A stretch of DNA of 64,000 nucleotides from Luteimicrobium sp049844995. GTDB lineage: Bacteria; Actinomycetota; Actinomycetes; Actinomycetales; Cellulomonadaceae. Positions 36,344-44,472 of the stretch are shown here, piece after piece. Where the stretch lies: assembly GCF_049844995.1 (NCBI RefSeq), contig NZ_JBNCMC010000002.1, positions 310,001-374,000 on the forward strand. Reading direction: 5' to 3'. The position numbers and the translations under genes are program-made. The notes under the pieces were generated by a model. It worked only from the letters and a program-made list of their open reading frames with translations. It did no database searches and was not told the DNA's origin. The stretch's first letter is position 1; every line of letters starts with the position of its first letter.

Positions 36344-37576
36344 TCAGGCCTCCTGCTCGGTCGTGCTCTGGTTCATGAGGTCGAGGAAGCGGTCGAAGAG
36401 GTACGCCGCGTCGTGCGGGCCGGCCGCCGCCTCGGGGTGGTACTGGACGGAGAAGGCGGGCAGGTCGAGCGCCTCGAGCCCCTCGACCACCTGGTCGTTG
36501 AGCCCGACGTGCGACACGCGCACCCGGCCGTACCGGCCGCCGTCGTACGGGGCGGTCGACTCGCCGTCGAGCGGGGCGTCGACCGCGAAGCCGTGGTTGT
36601 GGGCCGTGACCTCGACCTTGCCGGTCGTCCGGTCCATCACGGGCTGGTTGATGCCGCGGTGCCCGTAGGCGAGCTTGTAGGTGCCGTAGCCGAGGGCCCG
36701 CCCGAAGATCTGGTTGCCGTAGCAGATCCCGAAGTACGGGATCTTCCGGTCCAGGACGGCGCGGAGCAGCTCGACCTCGGTGGTCGCGGCGCCGGGGTCG
36801 CCCGGGCCGTTGGAGAAGAACACGCCGTCCGGGTGGAGGGCCTCGATCGTGGCGATGTCCGTGGTGGCCGGGACCACGTGGACGCGCATGCCGCGCTCCG
36901 CCATCCGGTGCGGCGTCATCGACTTGATCCCGAGGTCGACCGCGACCACGGTCGCGACCGGCCCGGCGCCCGCGTGCTCGCCGAGCGGCTCGATCGTGTA
37001 CGGCTCGGTCACCGAGACCTCGGCGGCGAGGGCCGCCCCCTCCATCGCGGGGGCCGAGCGGACCTCGTCGACGAGCTCGGCGACCGGGCGCACGCGCCCG
37101 CCGCGGACGAGGTCGTCGCCCGAGAAGATCGCCGCCCGCATGACGCCGAGCTCGCGCAGGTGCCGGGTCAGCGCCCGCGTGTCCACGTCGCTGATCCCCA
37201 CCACGCCCTGCGCGGCGAGCTCCTCGTCCAGCGACCGGTCCGCGCGCCAGCTCGAGTACCGGCGCGCGGGGTCACGCACCACGTACCCGGAGACCCAGAT
37301 GCGGCCCGACTCGGGGTCCTCGTCGTTGACGCCCGTGTTGCCGATGTGCGGCGCCGTCATGACGACGATCTGCCGGTGGTAGGACGGGTCGGTCAGCGTC
37401 TCCTGGTAGCCGGTCATGCCGGTGTTGAAGACGATCTCGCCGACCGTCGTCCCGCGGGCGCCGTAGGCGCGGCCCACGCTCGTGCGGCCGTCCTCGAGGA
37501 CGAGGACCGCGGCGTCGGGGCCGAGGTCGGCGGGCAGCTCCGTCGGGGCTGCGTGCTGGGGGGCAGGTGCGTTCAC
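36344..37576 (-). CDS. carA: Carbamoyl-phosphate synthase, small subunit
   Basis: The 410-residue glutaminase supplies ammonia to CarB. It has VFFSNGPGDPG, the catalytic cysteine in PYFGICYGNQIFGRALG and the HPE pair in VQYHPEAAAGPHDAAYLF. The N-terminal domain includes EIVFNTGMTGYQETLTDPSY. GTG 37576 overlaps the PH-like gene's stop codon as GTGA. Confidence 0.97.
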   Translation of the reverse strand: MNAPAPQHAAPTELPADLGPDAAVLVLEDGRTSVGRAYGARGTTVGEIVFNTGMTGYQETLTDPSYHRQIVVMTAPHIGNTGVNDEDPESGRIWVSGYVVRDPARRYSSWRADRSLDEELAAQGVVGISDVDTRALTRHLRELGVMRAAIFSGDDLVRGGRVRPVAELVDEVRSAPAMEGAALAAEVSVTEPYTIEPLGEHAGAGPVATVVAVDLGIKSMTPHRMAERGMRVHVVPATTDIATIEALHPDGVFFSNGPGDPGAATTEVELLRAVLDRKIPYFGICYGNQIFGRALGYGTYKLAYGHRGINQPVMDRTTGKVEVTAHNHGFAVDAPLDGESTAPYDGGRYGRVRVSHVGLNDQVVEGLEALDLPAFSVQYHPEAAAGPHDAAYLFDRFLDLMNQSTTEQEA

Positions 37577-38172
37577 TTCTTCTCCTCCGTCGTCTCCTGC
37601 GCGGCGTCGTCCCGCGCGGCGGTCGGCGCCGCGTCACCCGGGGCGTGGCCCGCGGGTCTCAGCGCGTTGACCGCGTCGACCAGCAGCGGCCTGTCGTCCG
37701 CGTGCCTGGTCCTCAGTCCTGTGTCGAGCGCGACCGTGCCGTCGGCGCCCGGGGCGGCGAGCCGCCACGTCACGACGACGAGCCCGTCCTTGCCGACGAA
37801 CTTGCCCGCCATGCCGGGCGCCGTCTTGGCCTCGACCACCGCCTCGGCCGGGACGAACACGTCCTCGGCGCCCTGGCGCTCGACGACCACCCCGCCCGCG
37901 AAGACCTGCACCGTCGCGTTCGACCGGAAGCCCAGGTCGTGGGACGCGACCCGGTCCAGCCAGTCTCCCGCGGTCGTGCTCGACACGTACACCGCGTCCA
38001 CGGGCTGGGTGCGGGCCTCGCCGAGCGCGGCGTCGTCGGGCCGGGCGGGGAGCGCCGGGACGAGCGCCCGTCCGCGGCGCGAGCGTCCCCGCCAGCCGAA
38101 CCACATGATCGAGAGCAGCGCCGCCGCGAGGACGACCCAGATGCCGACGGCGACCGGCAGCGGCAGGTTCAC
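37573..38172 (-). CDS. PH-like membrane protein of the pyr operon (Rv1382-like)
   Basis: The 199-residue protein has one N-terminal membrane helix (PVAVGIWVVLAAALLSIMWF) and a PH-like domain from about residue 55 (VDAVYVSSTTAGDWLDRVAS, VFAGGVVVERQGAEDVFVPA). M. tuberculosis has Rv1382 in the same place between pyrC and carA. Both its ends overlap the neighbours by GTGA, so it is translated as part of the pathway operon, yet no enzymatic motif is seen. Confidence 0.85.
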   Translation of the reverse strand: MNLPLPVAVGIWVVLAAALLSIMWFGWRGRSRRGRALVPALPARPDDAALGEARTQPVDAVYVSSTTAGDWLDRVASHDLGFRSNATVQVFAGGVVVERQGAEDVFVPAEAVVEAKTAPGMAGKFVGKDGLVVVTWRLAAPGADGTVALDTGLRTRHADDRPLLVDAVNALRPAGHAPGDAAPTAARDDAAQETTEEKK

Positions 38173-39533
38173 CGGGCACCCCCCGCCACCAGCGCGGCCT
38201 CGACCGGCGAGCCGTCGAGCACCGTCGCCCGCCCGCGCAGGAACGTCGCGACCACGCGCCCCGGCAGCTCCCGCCCCGCGAAGGGCGTGTTGGCGCTCGC
38301 GGTCTGCTGCGCGCGGCCGTCGACGACGCGGCGCGCGGCCGGGTCGACGAGCACGAGGTTGGCGGGCTCGCCGACCGCGAGGGGTCGGCCCTGGGCGCGT
38401 TCGCCCGTGTCGATGCGGCCGATCCGCGCGGGGTTCGCCGACATCACCCGGGCGACGTCGGCCCAGGTGAGGCTGCCGGTGTCGACCATGGTCGCCTGCA
38501 CGACGCTCAGCGCCGTCTCGAGTCCCGTCATCCCGAACGCCGCCGCGGCCCACTCGCAGTCCTTGTCCTCGCGGGCGTGCGGGGCGTGGTCGGTCGCGAC
38601 GATGTCGATCGTCCCGTCGGCGAGGCCCTCGCGGACCGCGTCGACGTCGGCCTGCGTGCGCAGCGGGGGGTTGACCTTGAACGTCGGGTCGTACCCGCGC
38701 GCCTCCTCGTCCGTGAGGACGAGGTGGTGGGGCGTGACCTCGGCGGTCACGTCGATGCCGCGGCCCTTGGCCCAGCGCACGAGCTCGACCGAGCCGGCCG
38801 TCGACAGGTGGCACACGTGCAGCCGCGAGCCCACGTGCTCGGCGAGGAGCACGTCGCGGGCGATGATCGCCTCCTCGGCGACCGCCGGCCAGCCCGCGAG
38901 CCCCAGCTCGGCGGAGACGGCGCCCTCGTTCATCTGCGCGCCCTCGGTCAGGCGCGGCTCCTGCGCGTGCTGCGCGACGACGCCGTCGAACGCCTTGACG
39001 TACTCGAGCGCCCGCCGCATGAGGACCGGGTCCGAGACGCACTTCCCGTCGTCGGAGAAGACGCGGACGCGTGCGGCGGACTGCGCCATCGCGCCGAGCT
39101 CGGCGAGCTGCTCGCCGGCCAGCCCGACGCTGACCGCGCCCACGGGATGCACGTCGACCCAGCCGGCGTCGCGGCCGATCCGCCACACCTGCTCCACGAC
39201 GCCCGCGGTGTCCGCGACGGGCGTCGTGTTCGCCATCGCGTGGACCGCGGTGAACCCGCCCGCCGCGGCGGCCCGCGTGCCCGACGCGATGGTCTCGGTG
39301 TCCTCGCGGCCCGGCTCGCGCAGGTGCGTGTGCAGGTCGACGAGGCCGGGCAACGCGACGAGGTCGGTCGCCTCGACGACGGTCGCGTCCGCCGGCACGT
39401 CGCCGTCGGCGATCCTCGGCTCGATCCGCGCGATCACGCCGTCGCGCACGAGCACGTCCGCTCGCTCGCCGCCCAGGGGTCGGACCCCGCGCAGGAGGTA
39501 CGAGTCGGTCGGGCTGGTGGGAGCGGCGCTCAT
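38169..39533 (-). CDS. pyrC: Dihydroorotase
   Basis: The 454-residue amidohydrolase makes dihydroorotate. LPGLVDLHTHLREPGREDTE holds the metal histidines; further ligands lie in GVVAQHAQEP, RLHVCHLSTAGSVEL and VATDHAPHARED. It is overlapped by pyrB (ATGA) and the PH-like gene (GTGA). Confidence 0.96.
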   Translation of the reverse strand: MSAAPTSPTDSYLLRGVRPLGGERADVLVRDGVIARIEPRIADGDVPADATVVEATDLVALPGLVDLHTHLREPGREDTETIASGTRAAAAGGFTAVHAMANTTPVADTAGVVEQVWRIGRDAGWVDVHPVGAVSVGLAGEQLAELGAMAQSAARVRVFSDDGKCVSDPVLMRRALEYVKAFDGVVAQHAQEPRLTEGAQMNEGAVSAELGLAGWPAVAEEAIIARDVLLAEHVGSRLHVCHLSTAGSVELVRWAKGRGIDVTAEVTPHHLVLTDEEARGYDPTFKVNPPLRTQADVDAVREGLADGTIDIVATDHAPHAREDKDCEWAAAAFGMTGLETALSVVQATMVDTGSLTWADVARVMSANPARIGRIDTGERAQGRPLAVGEPANLVLVDPAARRVVDGRAQQTASANTPFAGRELPGRVVATFLRGRATVLDGSPVEAALVAGGAR

Positions 39534-40540
39534 GCGTGGGCCTCCTGGGGACGGGCGGTGGTCGGGGCGTCGGACTGCCCCGCGAGCAGCAGGTAGAGCA
39601 CGGCCATGCGGACCGCGACGCCGTTGGCGACCTGCTCGACGATGACCGCGCGCGGCGAGTCCGCCGCCTCCGCGGAGATCTCGAGGCCGCGGTTCATCGG
39701 GCCGGGGTGCATGACGATCGTGTGCTCGGGCAGGGTCGCGAGGCGGCGGCCGTCGAGGCCATAGGCGCGCGAGTACTCGAGCGGGCTCGGGAAGAACCCG
39801 CCGCCCGCGGAGCTCATCCGCTCGCGCTGCACGCGGAGCATCATGACGGCGTCGGGCTTGCCGTCGGCGAGGGTCGCGTCGAGGTCGTACGAGACCTCGC
39901 AGGGCCACCTCTCGACGCCGACCGGGACGAGCGTCGGCGGCGCCACGAGCGTCACGTGCGCGCCCAGCGTGGTCAGCAGCGCGACGTTCGACCGCGCGAC
40001 CCGCGAGTGCAGGACGTCCCCGACCACGGCCACGTGGAGGCCGTCGAGGTCCGCGCCGAGCCCGGACGTCGCCCCCAGCGACGGGTCGCCGGCCAGGTGC
40101 CGGCGCAGCGTGAAGGCGTCCAGGAGCGCCTGCGTGGGGTGCTCGTGCGTGCCGTCGCCCGCATTCACGACGGCGGCGTCGAGCCACCCGGCGTGCGCGA
40201 GCAGGTGCGGCGCGCCCGACGCCTGGTGGCGGACCACGACCGCGTCGGCGCCCATGGCCTGCAGCGTCAGGGCCGTGTCCTTGAGGGACTCGCCCTTGGA
40301 GACGCTCGAACCCTTGGCCGAGAAGTTGATGACGTCGGCCGACAGCCGCTTGGCCGCGGTCTCGAACGAGATCCGCGTGCGGGTCGAGTCCTCGAAGAAC
40401 AGGTTCACGACCGTGCGGCCGCGCAGCGTCGGCAGCTTCTTGATCTCGCGGGACTGCGTCGCGGCCATCTCGGCGGCCGCGTCGAGGACGTGGACCGCCT
40501 CGGCGCGCGAGAGGTCCGCGGCGGACAGCAGGTGCTTCAT
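39530..40540 (-). CDS. pyrB: Aspartate carbamoyltransferase, catalytic chain
   Basis: The 336-residue enzyme makes carbamoyl aspartate. The carbamoyl phosphate site FFEDSTRTRISFE, NAGDGTHEHPTQALLDAFTL and VMHPGPMNRGLEI are complete. No pyrI gene is seen nearby, as is usual for actinobacteria. It overlaps pyrR and pyrC by ATGA. Confidence 0.96.
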   Translation of the reverse strand: MKHLLSAADLSRAEAVHVLDAAAEMAATQSREIKKLPTLRGRTVVNLFFEDSTRTRISFETAAKRLSADVINFSAKGSSVSKGESLKDTALTLQAMGADAVVVRHQASGAPHLLAHAGWLDAAVVNAGDGTHEHPTQALLDAFTLRRHLAGDPSLGATSGLGADLDGLHVAVVGDVLHSRVARSNVALLTTLGAHVTLVAPPTLVPVGVERWPCEVSYDLDATLADGKPDAVMMLRVQRERMSSAGGGFFPSPLEYSRAYGLDGRRLATLPEHTIVMHPGPMNRGLEISAEAADSPRAVIVEQVANGVAVRMAVLYLLLAGQSDAPTTARPQEAHA

Positions 40541-41163
40541 CGGTCGCCCTCCGTCGGCGTCGTCGGGGTCCCCTGGATGACGACGGCGTCCTCGCCGTCG
40601 AGCTCGGCCACCCGCACCCGCACCCGCTCGGTGTGCGAGGTGGGCAGGTTCTTGCCCACGAAGTCGGGGCGGATCGGCAGCTCGCGGTGGCCCCGGTCGA
40701 CGAGCGCCGCGAGCTGGACCGCACGCGGGCGCCCGAGGTCGCTGATCGCGTCGAGGGCGGCGCGGATCGTCCGCCCGGAGTAGAGGACGTCGTCGACCAG
40801 GACGACCACCTTGCCGTCGATGCCGCCCGCGGGCAGCTGCGTGCGGCCGATGGTCCGGGTGGGGTGGTCGCGCAGGTCGTCGCGGTACATCGTGACGTCG
40901 AGCTCGCCGGCGGGTGCGATGGACGCGCTCCCGGCCTCGTCCGCGGCGATGGTCGTCAGCCGCTCGACGAGCCGGTGCGCGAGGGGCACGCCGCGCGTCG
41001 GGATGCCGAGGAGCACCACGTCGTGGGTGCCCTTGTTGCGCTCGACGATCTCGTGCGCGATGCGGGTGAGCGCCCGCTGGATCTCGTTGGGCCCCAGGAC
41101 CACGGTGCCGGTCGGGGCGGCGACGGGCGCGTTCGCACCGTCGGCAATCTGGCCATGACTCAT
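40537..41163 (-). CDS. pyrR: Pyrimidine operon regulator / uracil phosphoribosyltransferase
   Basis: The 208-residue protein binds pyr mRNA when UMP is high. The PRPP motif VVVLVDDVLYSGRTIRAALD and RIAHEIVERNKG, VLLGIPTRGVPLA match PyrR. It heads the operon, with a GGAAGGAGG ribosome site 5 nt before ATG 41163 and a PyrR-box-like sequence just upstream, so it probably controls its own operon at translation or elongation. Confidence 0.95.
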   Translation of the reverse strand: MSHGQIADGANAPVAAPTGTVVLGPNEIQRALTRIAHEIVERNKGTHDVVLLGIPTRGVPLAHRLVERLTTIAADEAGSASIAPAGELDVTMYRDDLRDHPTRTIGRTQLPAGGIDGKVVVLVDDVLYSGRTIRAALDAISDLGRPRAVQLAALVDRGHRELPIRPDFVGKNLPTSHTERVRVRVAELDGEDAVVIQGTPTTPTEGDR

Positions 41164-41252
41164 GAAGACCTCCTTCCCCGCCTCCCGGACGGGTGTTAAA
41201 GGAACGTCGGCTCGTATTCGTGTTGGGGGCGCGAACGCCCACGTCAGTCTAG
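41164..41252 (-). promoter_or_regulatory. pyr operon leader with PyrR-binding-like element
   Basis: On the minus strand CCCGTCCGGGAGGCGG (41193-41178) resembles the PyrR-binding loop pattern of a UCC and a GAGG within a short stem, though one base is missing between them. It lies next to the ribosome site. A GGGCG-TTCG-CGCCC hairpin (41240-41227) lies upstream, and TAGACT (41251-41246) is a possible -10 box. Confidence 0.45.
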
Positions 41253-41304
41253 CGGAGCACCGGCCGGAGCCGGCCGGATCCGGGCCACGGGTCCGTGAGC
41301 CGCG

Positions 41305-41712
41305 TCACGGCTGCGCGAGGCCGGCGTCCCGGTCCGCGGCCGCGAGCTGCTCGAAGAAGCGCTTGTGCACCCAGTGCTTCTCGCCGAGCAGCTCGATCGT
41401 CCACCACGTGCCGCGGCCCGGGCCCAGCCCGGTGCGGCGGGGCATCGTGCCCAGCAGCCTCCGCGGGCGGGCGCCGCCGGACAGCTTGGCGCTGTCGAGC
41501 ACGTAGATCCCGTCCTCGGTGACGGCCACGCACCGGTACCTGTTCACCAGCATCGTCAGACCGGTCAGGTACGTCACCACGAAGAACAGGAAGCTCGGCG
41601 CGCTCTGCGCGATGAACGCCTGCCGGATCACGCTGCCGGCCGGCAGCAGCTCGGCCGCGCGCGACGCCAGGTCCGGCCGCGGCTCGGGCTCCGGGCGGGC
41701 GTCGTCGGGCAC
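41305..41712 (-). CDS. Hypothetical protein, possible PH-like domain
   Basis: I do not recognise this 135-residue protein. A hydrophobic stretch (FLFFVVTYLTGLTMLVNRYR) near residues 40-60 is followed by a beta-rich segment, VAVTEDGIYVLDSAKLSG, and a conserved-looking WWTIELLGEKHWVHKRFFEQ. That layout resembles short bacterial PH-like proteins. It lies between nusB and the pyr operon. The start is taken as GTG 41712. Confidence 0.65.
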   Translation of the reverse strand: MPDDARPEPEPRPDLASRAAELLPAGSVIRQAFIAQSAPSFLFFVVTYLTGLTMLVNRYRCVAVTEDGIYVLDSAKLSGGARPRRLLGTMPRRTGLGPGRGTWWTIELLGEKHWVHKRFFEQLAAADRDAGLAQP

Positions 41713-41827
41713 CGGCGTTCCACCGCTTCTCTGGACGGCCCCCGCAGCGAGGCCGCTGCGGGGGGCGGGGGCGAGATGTCCCCGGCCCGGGCGCCGCCAT
41801 CGACGCCCGGGACGAGTGGTGCGGGCG

Positions 41828-42244
41828 TCAGGCCCGCAGGGTGGGACCGAGCTCCGCGACGCGGGCGAGGAGCCCGTTCACGAACGAGGGCGACTCGTCC
41901 GTCGACAGGGACGTCGCGAGGGAGACCGCCTCGTCGAGCGCGACGCCGTCGGGCACGTCCTCGTTGTAGAGGATCTCCCAGACGCCCACGCGCAGGATCG
42001 CCCGGTCGACGGCGGGCATGCGCTCGATCGTCCAGCCGTGCGAGTACGTGGCGAGGATCTCGTCGATCCGCTCGCGGTGGGCGTCGACGCCCTCGACGAT
42101 CTCGACGGCGTACTGGGGCAGGGACGCCTGCGTGCCCGGCTCGGCGACCCGCTCGGAGAGCATCGTGACGGGCGCGATGCCGCGCGAGTCCGCCTCGTAC
42201 AGGACGTCGATCGCGCGCTTGCGCGCCTTGCTGCGCGCCGCCAC
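41828..42244 (-). CDS. nusB: Transcription antitermination factor NusB
   Basis: The 138-residue helical RNA-binding protein acts in rRNA transcription. ARSKARKRAIDVLYEADSRG, ILATYSHGWTIERMPAVDRA, ILRVGVWEILY and SFVNGLLARVAE are family blocks. It follows efp after one base, the same pair as in M. tuberculosis. Confidence 0.95.
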   Translation of the reverse strand: MAARSKARKRAIDVLYEADSRGIAPVTMLSERVAEPGTQASLPQYAVEIVEGVDAHRERIDEILATYSHGWTIERMPAVDRAILRVGVWEILYNEDVPDGVALDEAVSLATSLSTDESPSFVNGLLARVAELGPTLRA

Positions 42245-42245
42245 G

Positions 42246-42809
42246 TCAGTCGTTCACGCGGCCGAGGTACGACCCGTCGCGGGTGTCGACCTTGACCTTG
42301 GTGCCGGCCTCGAGGAAGAGCGGGACCTGGATCGTGGCGCCCGTCTCGAGCGTCGCGGGCTTGGTGCCGCCCGTCGAGCGGTCGCCCTGGAGGCCGGGCT
42401 CGGTGTACGTGACCTCGAGGACCACGGACGCGGGGAGCTCGACGAAGAGCGGCGCCGCGTCGTGCGTGGCGACGATCGCGTTCTGGTTCTCGAGCATGTA
42501 GTCCGACGCCGAACCGACGGTCGCGGCCGAGACGGGGAGCTGGTCGAAGGTGACCGTGTCCATGAAGATGAAGTCGTCGCCGTCGCGGTACAGGTACTGC
42601 ATGTCGCGCTTGTCGACGTTGGCCGTCTCGATCTTCGCGCCGGCGTTGAACGTCCTGTCGACCACCTTGCCCGAGAGCACGTTCTTGAGCTTCGTGCGGA
42701 CGAACGCGCCGCCCTTGCCGGGCTTGACGTGCTGGAACTCGATGACGGTCCAGAGCTGGCCGTCCAGGTTGAGCACGGTGCCGTTCTTGATGTCGTTGGT
42801 GGTCGCCAC
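42246..42809 (-). CDS. efp: Translation elongation factor P
   Basis: The 187-residue factor relieves ribosomes stalled at polyproline. ATTNDIKNGTVLNLDGQLWT, the tip loop HVKPGKGGAFVRTKLKN with its lysine, and the closing VDTRDGSYLGRVND are conserved. GTG 42809 is preceded by AGGAAGC. No EF-P-modifying enzyme gene is nearby. Confidence 0.96.
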   Translation of the reverse strand: MATTNDIKNGTVLNLDGQLWTVIEFQHVKPGKGGAFVRTKLKNVLSGKVVDRTFNAGAKIETANVDKRDMQYLYRDGDDFIFMDTVTFDQLPVSAATVGSASDYMLENQNAIVATHDAAPLFVELPASVVLEVTYTEPGLQGDRSTGGTKPATLETGATIQVPLFLEAGTKVKVDTRDGSYLGRVND

Positions 42810-42895
42810 GTTCTGCTTCCTGAGGTCGGGGAGAGGGCCGGGCTGCTGTGCGGCGGGTGAAGGGAGGCCGCGCCCGCGAAAAGGCCCAGGCAAGA

Positions 42896-43324
42896 CTACC
42901 TGACGAGCCCGTTCAACCACAGGCCGAGCAGGCCGGCGGCCGCGGCCCACACGAGCGAGGCCAGGGATCCGATGACGAACCGCTCGGACACACCGGGGTT
43001 GTCGCGGATCTCCGGGTAGCGCCCCAGGCCCTTGACGGCGACGACCACGGCGACCCCAGGTGCGAACCCGGTGAGGAGACAGCCGGTCACCGCGAGGCGT
43101 TCGAGGATGCCGATCCACGTCCCGCCCCGCAGCACGGCGGCGGCGTCAGGAGCGTCGGGCTGCGGGGCGTTCGACGGCTGGGCGTCTGCCCGCGCGGCCT
43201 CGCCGGCGGACGTCCGGCCGGCGGCCCGCAGCACGGCCGGGACGACGACGAGGCCACCGAGCACGCTGACGGCCAGCATCGCGACGGAGATCCCGACGAC
43301 CGCGAGCACCTCTCCCACGCTCAC
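42896..43324 (-). CDS. Small membrane protein coupled to the SatD-like regulator
   Basis: The 142-residue protein has about three membrane helices: EVLAVVGISVAMLAVSVLGG, RLAVTGCLLTGFAPGVAVVV and FVIGSLASLVWAAAAGLLGL, with the conserved-looking motif KGLGRYPEIRDNPGVSERFV before the last. Its start overlaps the SatD-like stop codon as GTGA. Similar pairs of a SatD-like protein and a small membrane protein suggest a functional unit; what it does is unknown. Confidence 0.75.
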   Translation of the reverse strand: MSVGEVLAVVGISVAMLAVSVLGGLVVVPAVLRAAGRTSAGEAARADAQPSNAPQPDAPDAAAVLRGGTWIGILERLAVTGCLLTGFAPGVAVVVAVKGLGRYPEIRDNPGVSERFVIGSLASLVWAAAAGLLGLWLNGLVR

Positions 43325-43932
43325 GACGCGTCAGCCTCCTCGAGCAGCCGTGCCGCGAGCGGGCGCGCCGCGGCTTCCTCGGGCCACATGCTAGCCCGCA
43401 CGCGCTGGCTCACGGCCTGCCCCGACACGCCCAGCCGCTCGGCCGCCGCCCGCTGCGACAGCCCGTCGCGCAGGAGGTCGACGACCTCCCAGCCCGCGGC
43501 GGTGCGGCGCTCCGCGACCGAGGCGAGGAGCTGCAGCACGGACTCGGCCTCGGCGGCCCGGTCGGCCTGCGGTCCGCGGTCCGCGCCGACGACGGCGACC
43601 GGCGCGCCGCCCGCGCGGCGCTTGGCCCGCTCGACCGCCTCGCGCGCCCGGACGAACGCCGCGCCGGTCCCGGCCCGCGTGCTCGCCGGCAGCGGCTCGT
43701 CGACGGGGCCCACGCCGACGCCCACGCTCCACTCCCCCAGCCGCGCGGCGAGGAGGACGACGTCGACGACGGTGGCGGCGTCGTCGAGCACCCCCTGGAC
43801 CTCGTCGCCGACCGTCCGGTCGAACGCGAGGACGACGCCGTCGTCCCCGGGCCCCGGCAGGGCCCCGAGCAGCTCGGGCACGCGGTCGCCGTGGCGCCGG
43901 CTGGCCCGCTGGTCGATCGTCATGACCCACAT
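43321..43932 (-). CDS. SatD-like protein with C-terminal helix-turn-helix
   Basis: The 203-residue protein begins like SatD-family proteins (MTIDQRASRRHGDRVPELLG, then VVLAFDRTVGDEVQGVLDDA) and has a C-terminal helix-turn-helix (GLSQRAAAERLGVSGQAVSQ). The family was named in Streptococcus acid response; its role here is not known. ATG 43932 lies 6 nt after TAACCT, with TTGATT 17 bp further up, so the transcript is almost certainly leaderless and starts at this codon rather than at ATG 43923. Repeats over the promoter suggest self-regulation. Confidence 0.8.
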   Translation of the reverse strand: MWVMTIDQRASRRHGDRVPELLGALPGPGDDGVVLAFDRTVGDEVQGVLDDAATVVDVVLLAARLGEWSVGVGVGPVDEPLPASTRAGTGAAFVRAREAVERAKRRAGGAPVAVVGADRGPQADRAAEAESVLQLLASVAERRTAAGWEVVDLLRDGLSQRAAAERLGVSGQAVSQRVRASMWPEEAAARPLAARLLEEADAS

Positions 43933-43995
43933 ATCACAAGGTTAAGGTCTTGATAGTGAGGAATCAAGGTTGTGATCTTGATACTGAGCGATCCA
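43933..43995 (-). promoter_or_regulatory. Promoter and repeated operator of the SatD-like operon
   Basis: On the minus strand TTGATT (43967-43962), 17 bp, and TAACCT (43944-43939) form a clear promoter ending 6 nt before the ATG. CTTGAT and ATCAAG form a dyad across the -35 box and spacer. On the plus strand two imperfect tandem units, GGTCTTGATAGTGAGGAATC (43946) and GATCTTGATACTGAGCGATC, agree in 16 of 20 positions. Confidence 0.75.
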
Positions 43996-43998
43996 GTC

Positions 43999-44439
43999 TC
44001 AGGCCTTGGCGGCCACTGCCTGGAGCGCCAGGCGGTAGGAGTCGAACCCGAAGCCCGCGACCGTCCCCGTCGCCACCGGCCCGATCACCGACGTGTGGCG
44101 GAACTCCTCGCGCGCCATCGGGTTCGAGATGTGCACCTCGACCAGCACCAGGCCCGCCTTGGTCACCTGTGCCGCCGCGTCCCGCAGCGAGTAGGAGTAG
44201 TGGGTGAACGCCGCGGGGTTCAGCACCACGTGCGCGTCCGTGTCCACCGCCTCGTACAGCCAGTGCACGAGCTCGGCCTCGTCGTCCGTCTGCCGCACCT
44301 CGGCCTCCAGGCCCAGCTCGCCGGACCACCGGCCCACGGCGTCCCCCAGGTCGGCGAGGCTCAGCGCCCCGTAGACGTCCGGCTCCCGGACCCCCAGGCG
44401 ACCGAGGTTCGGACCGTTCAGCACCAGCACGCGCGTCAT
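43999..44439 (-). CDS. aroQ: 3-dehydroquinate dehydratase, type II
   Basis: The 146-residue shikimate pathway enzyme has the type II start LVLNGPNLGRLGVREPDVYG with the catalytic Arg and Tyr, NPAAFTHYSYSLRDA and VEVHISNPMAREEFRHTSV. ATG 44439 lies 7 nt after TACCCT (minus strand of 44447-44452), so it is probably leaderless. In M. tuberculosis it follows aroB directly; here a plus-strand operon lies between them. Confidence 0.95.
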   Translation of the reverse strand: MTRVLVLNGPNLGRLGVREPDVYGALSLADLGDAVGRWSGELGLEAEVRQTDDEAELVHWLYEAVDTDAHVVLNPAAFTHYSYSLRDAAAQVTKAGLVLVEVHISNPMAREEFRHTSVIGPVATGTVAGFGFDSYRLALQAVAAKA

Positions 44440-44446
44440 GCCCCCG

Positions 44447-44466
44447 AGGGTAGCGGCCCGTAGCAT
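44447..44466. promoter_or_regulatory. Back-to-back -10 boxes of aroQ and the transporter operon
   Basis: The gap between the two divergent start codons is only 33 bp. TACCCT (44452-44447, minus) ends 7 nt before aroQ, and TAGCAT (44461-44466, plus) ends 6 nt before GTG 44473. The boxes are 8 bp apart, so the promoters overlap and should compete. No clear -35 box was found for either. Confidence 0.55.
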
Positions 44467-44472
44467 GCGCAC

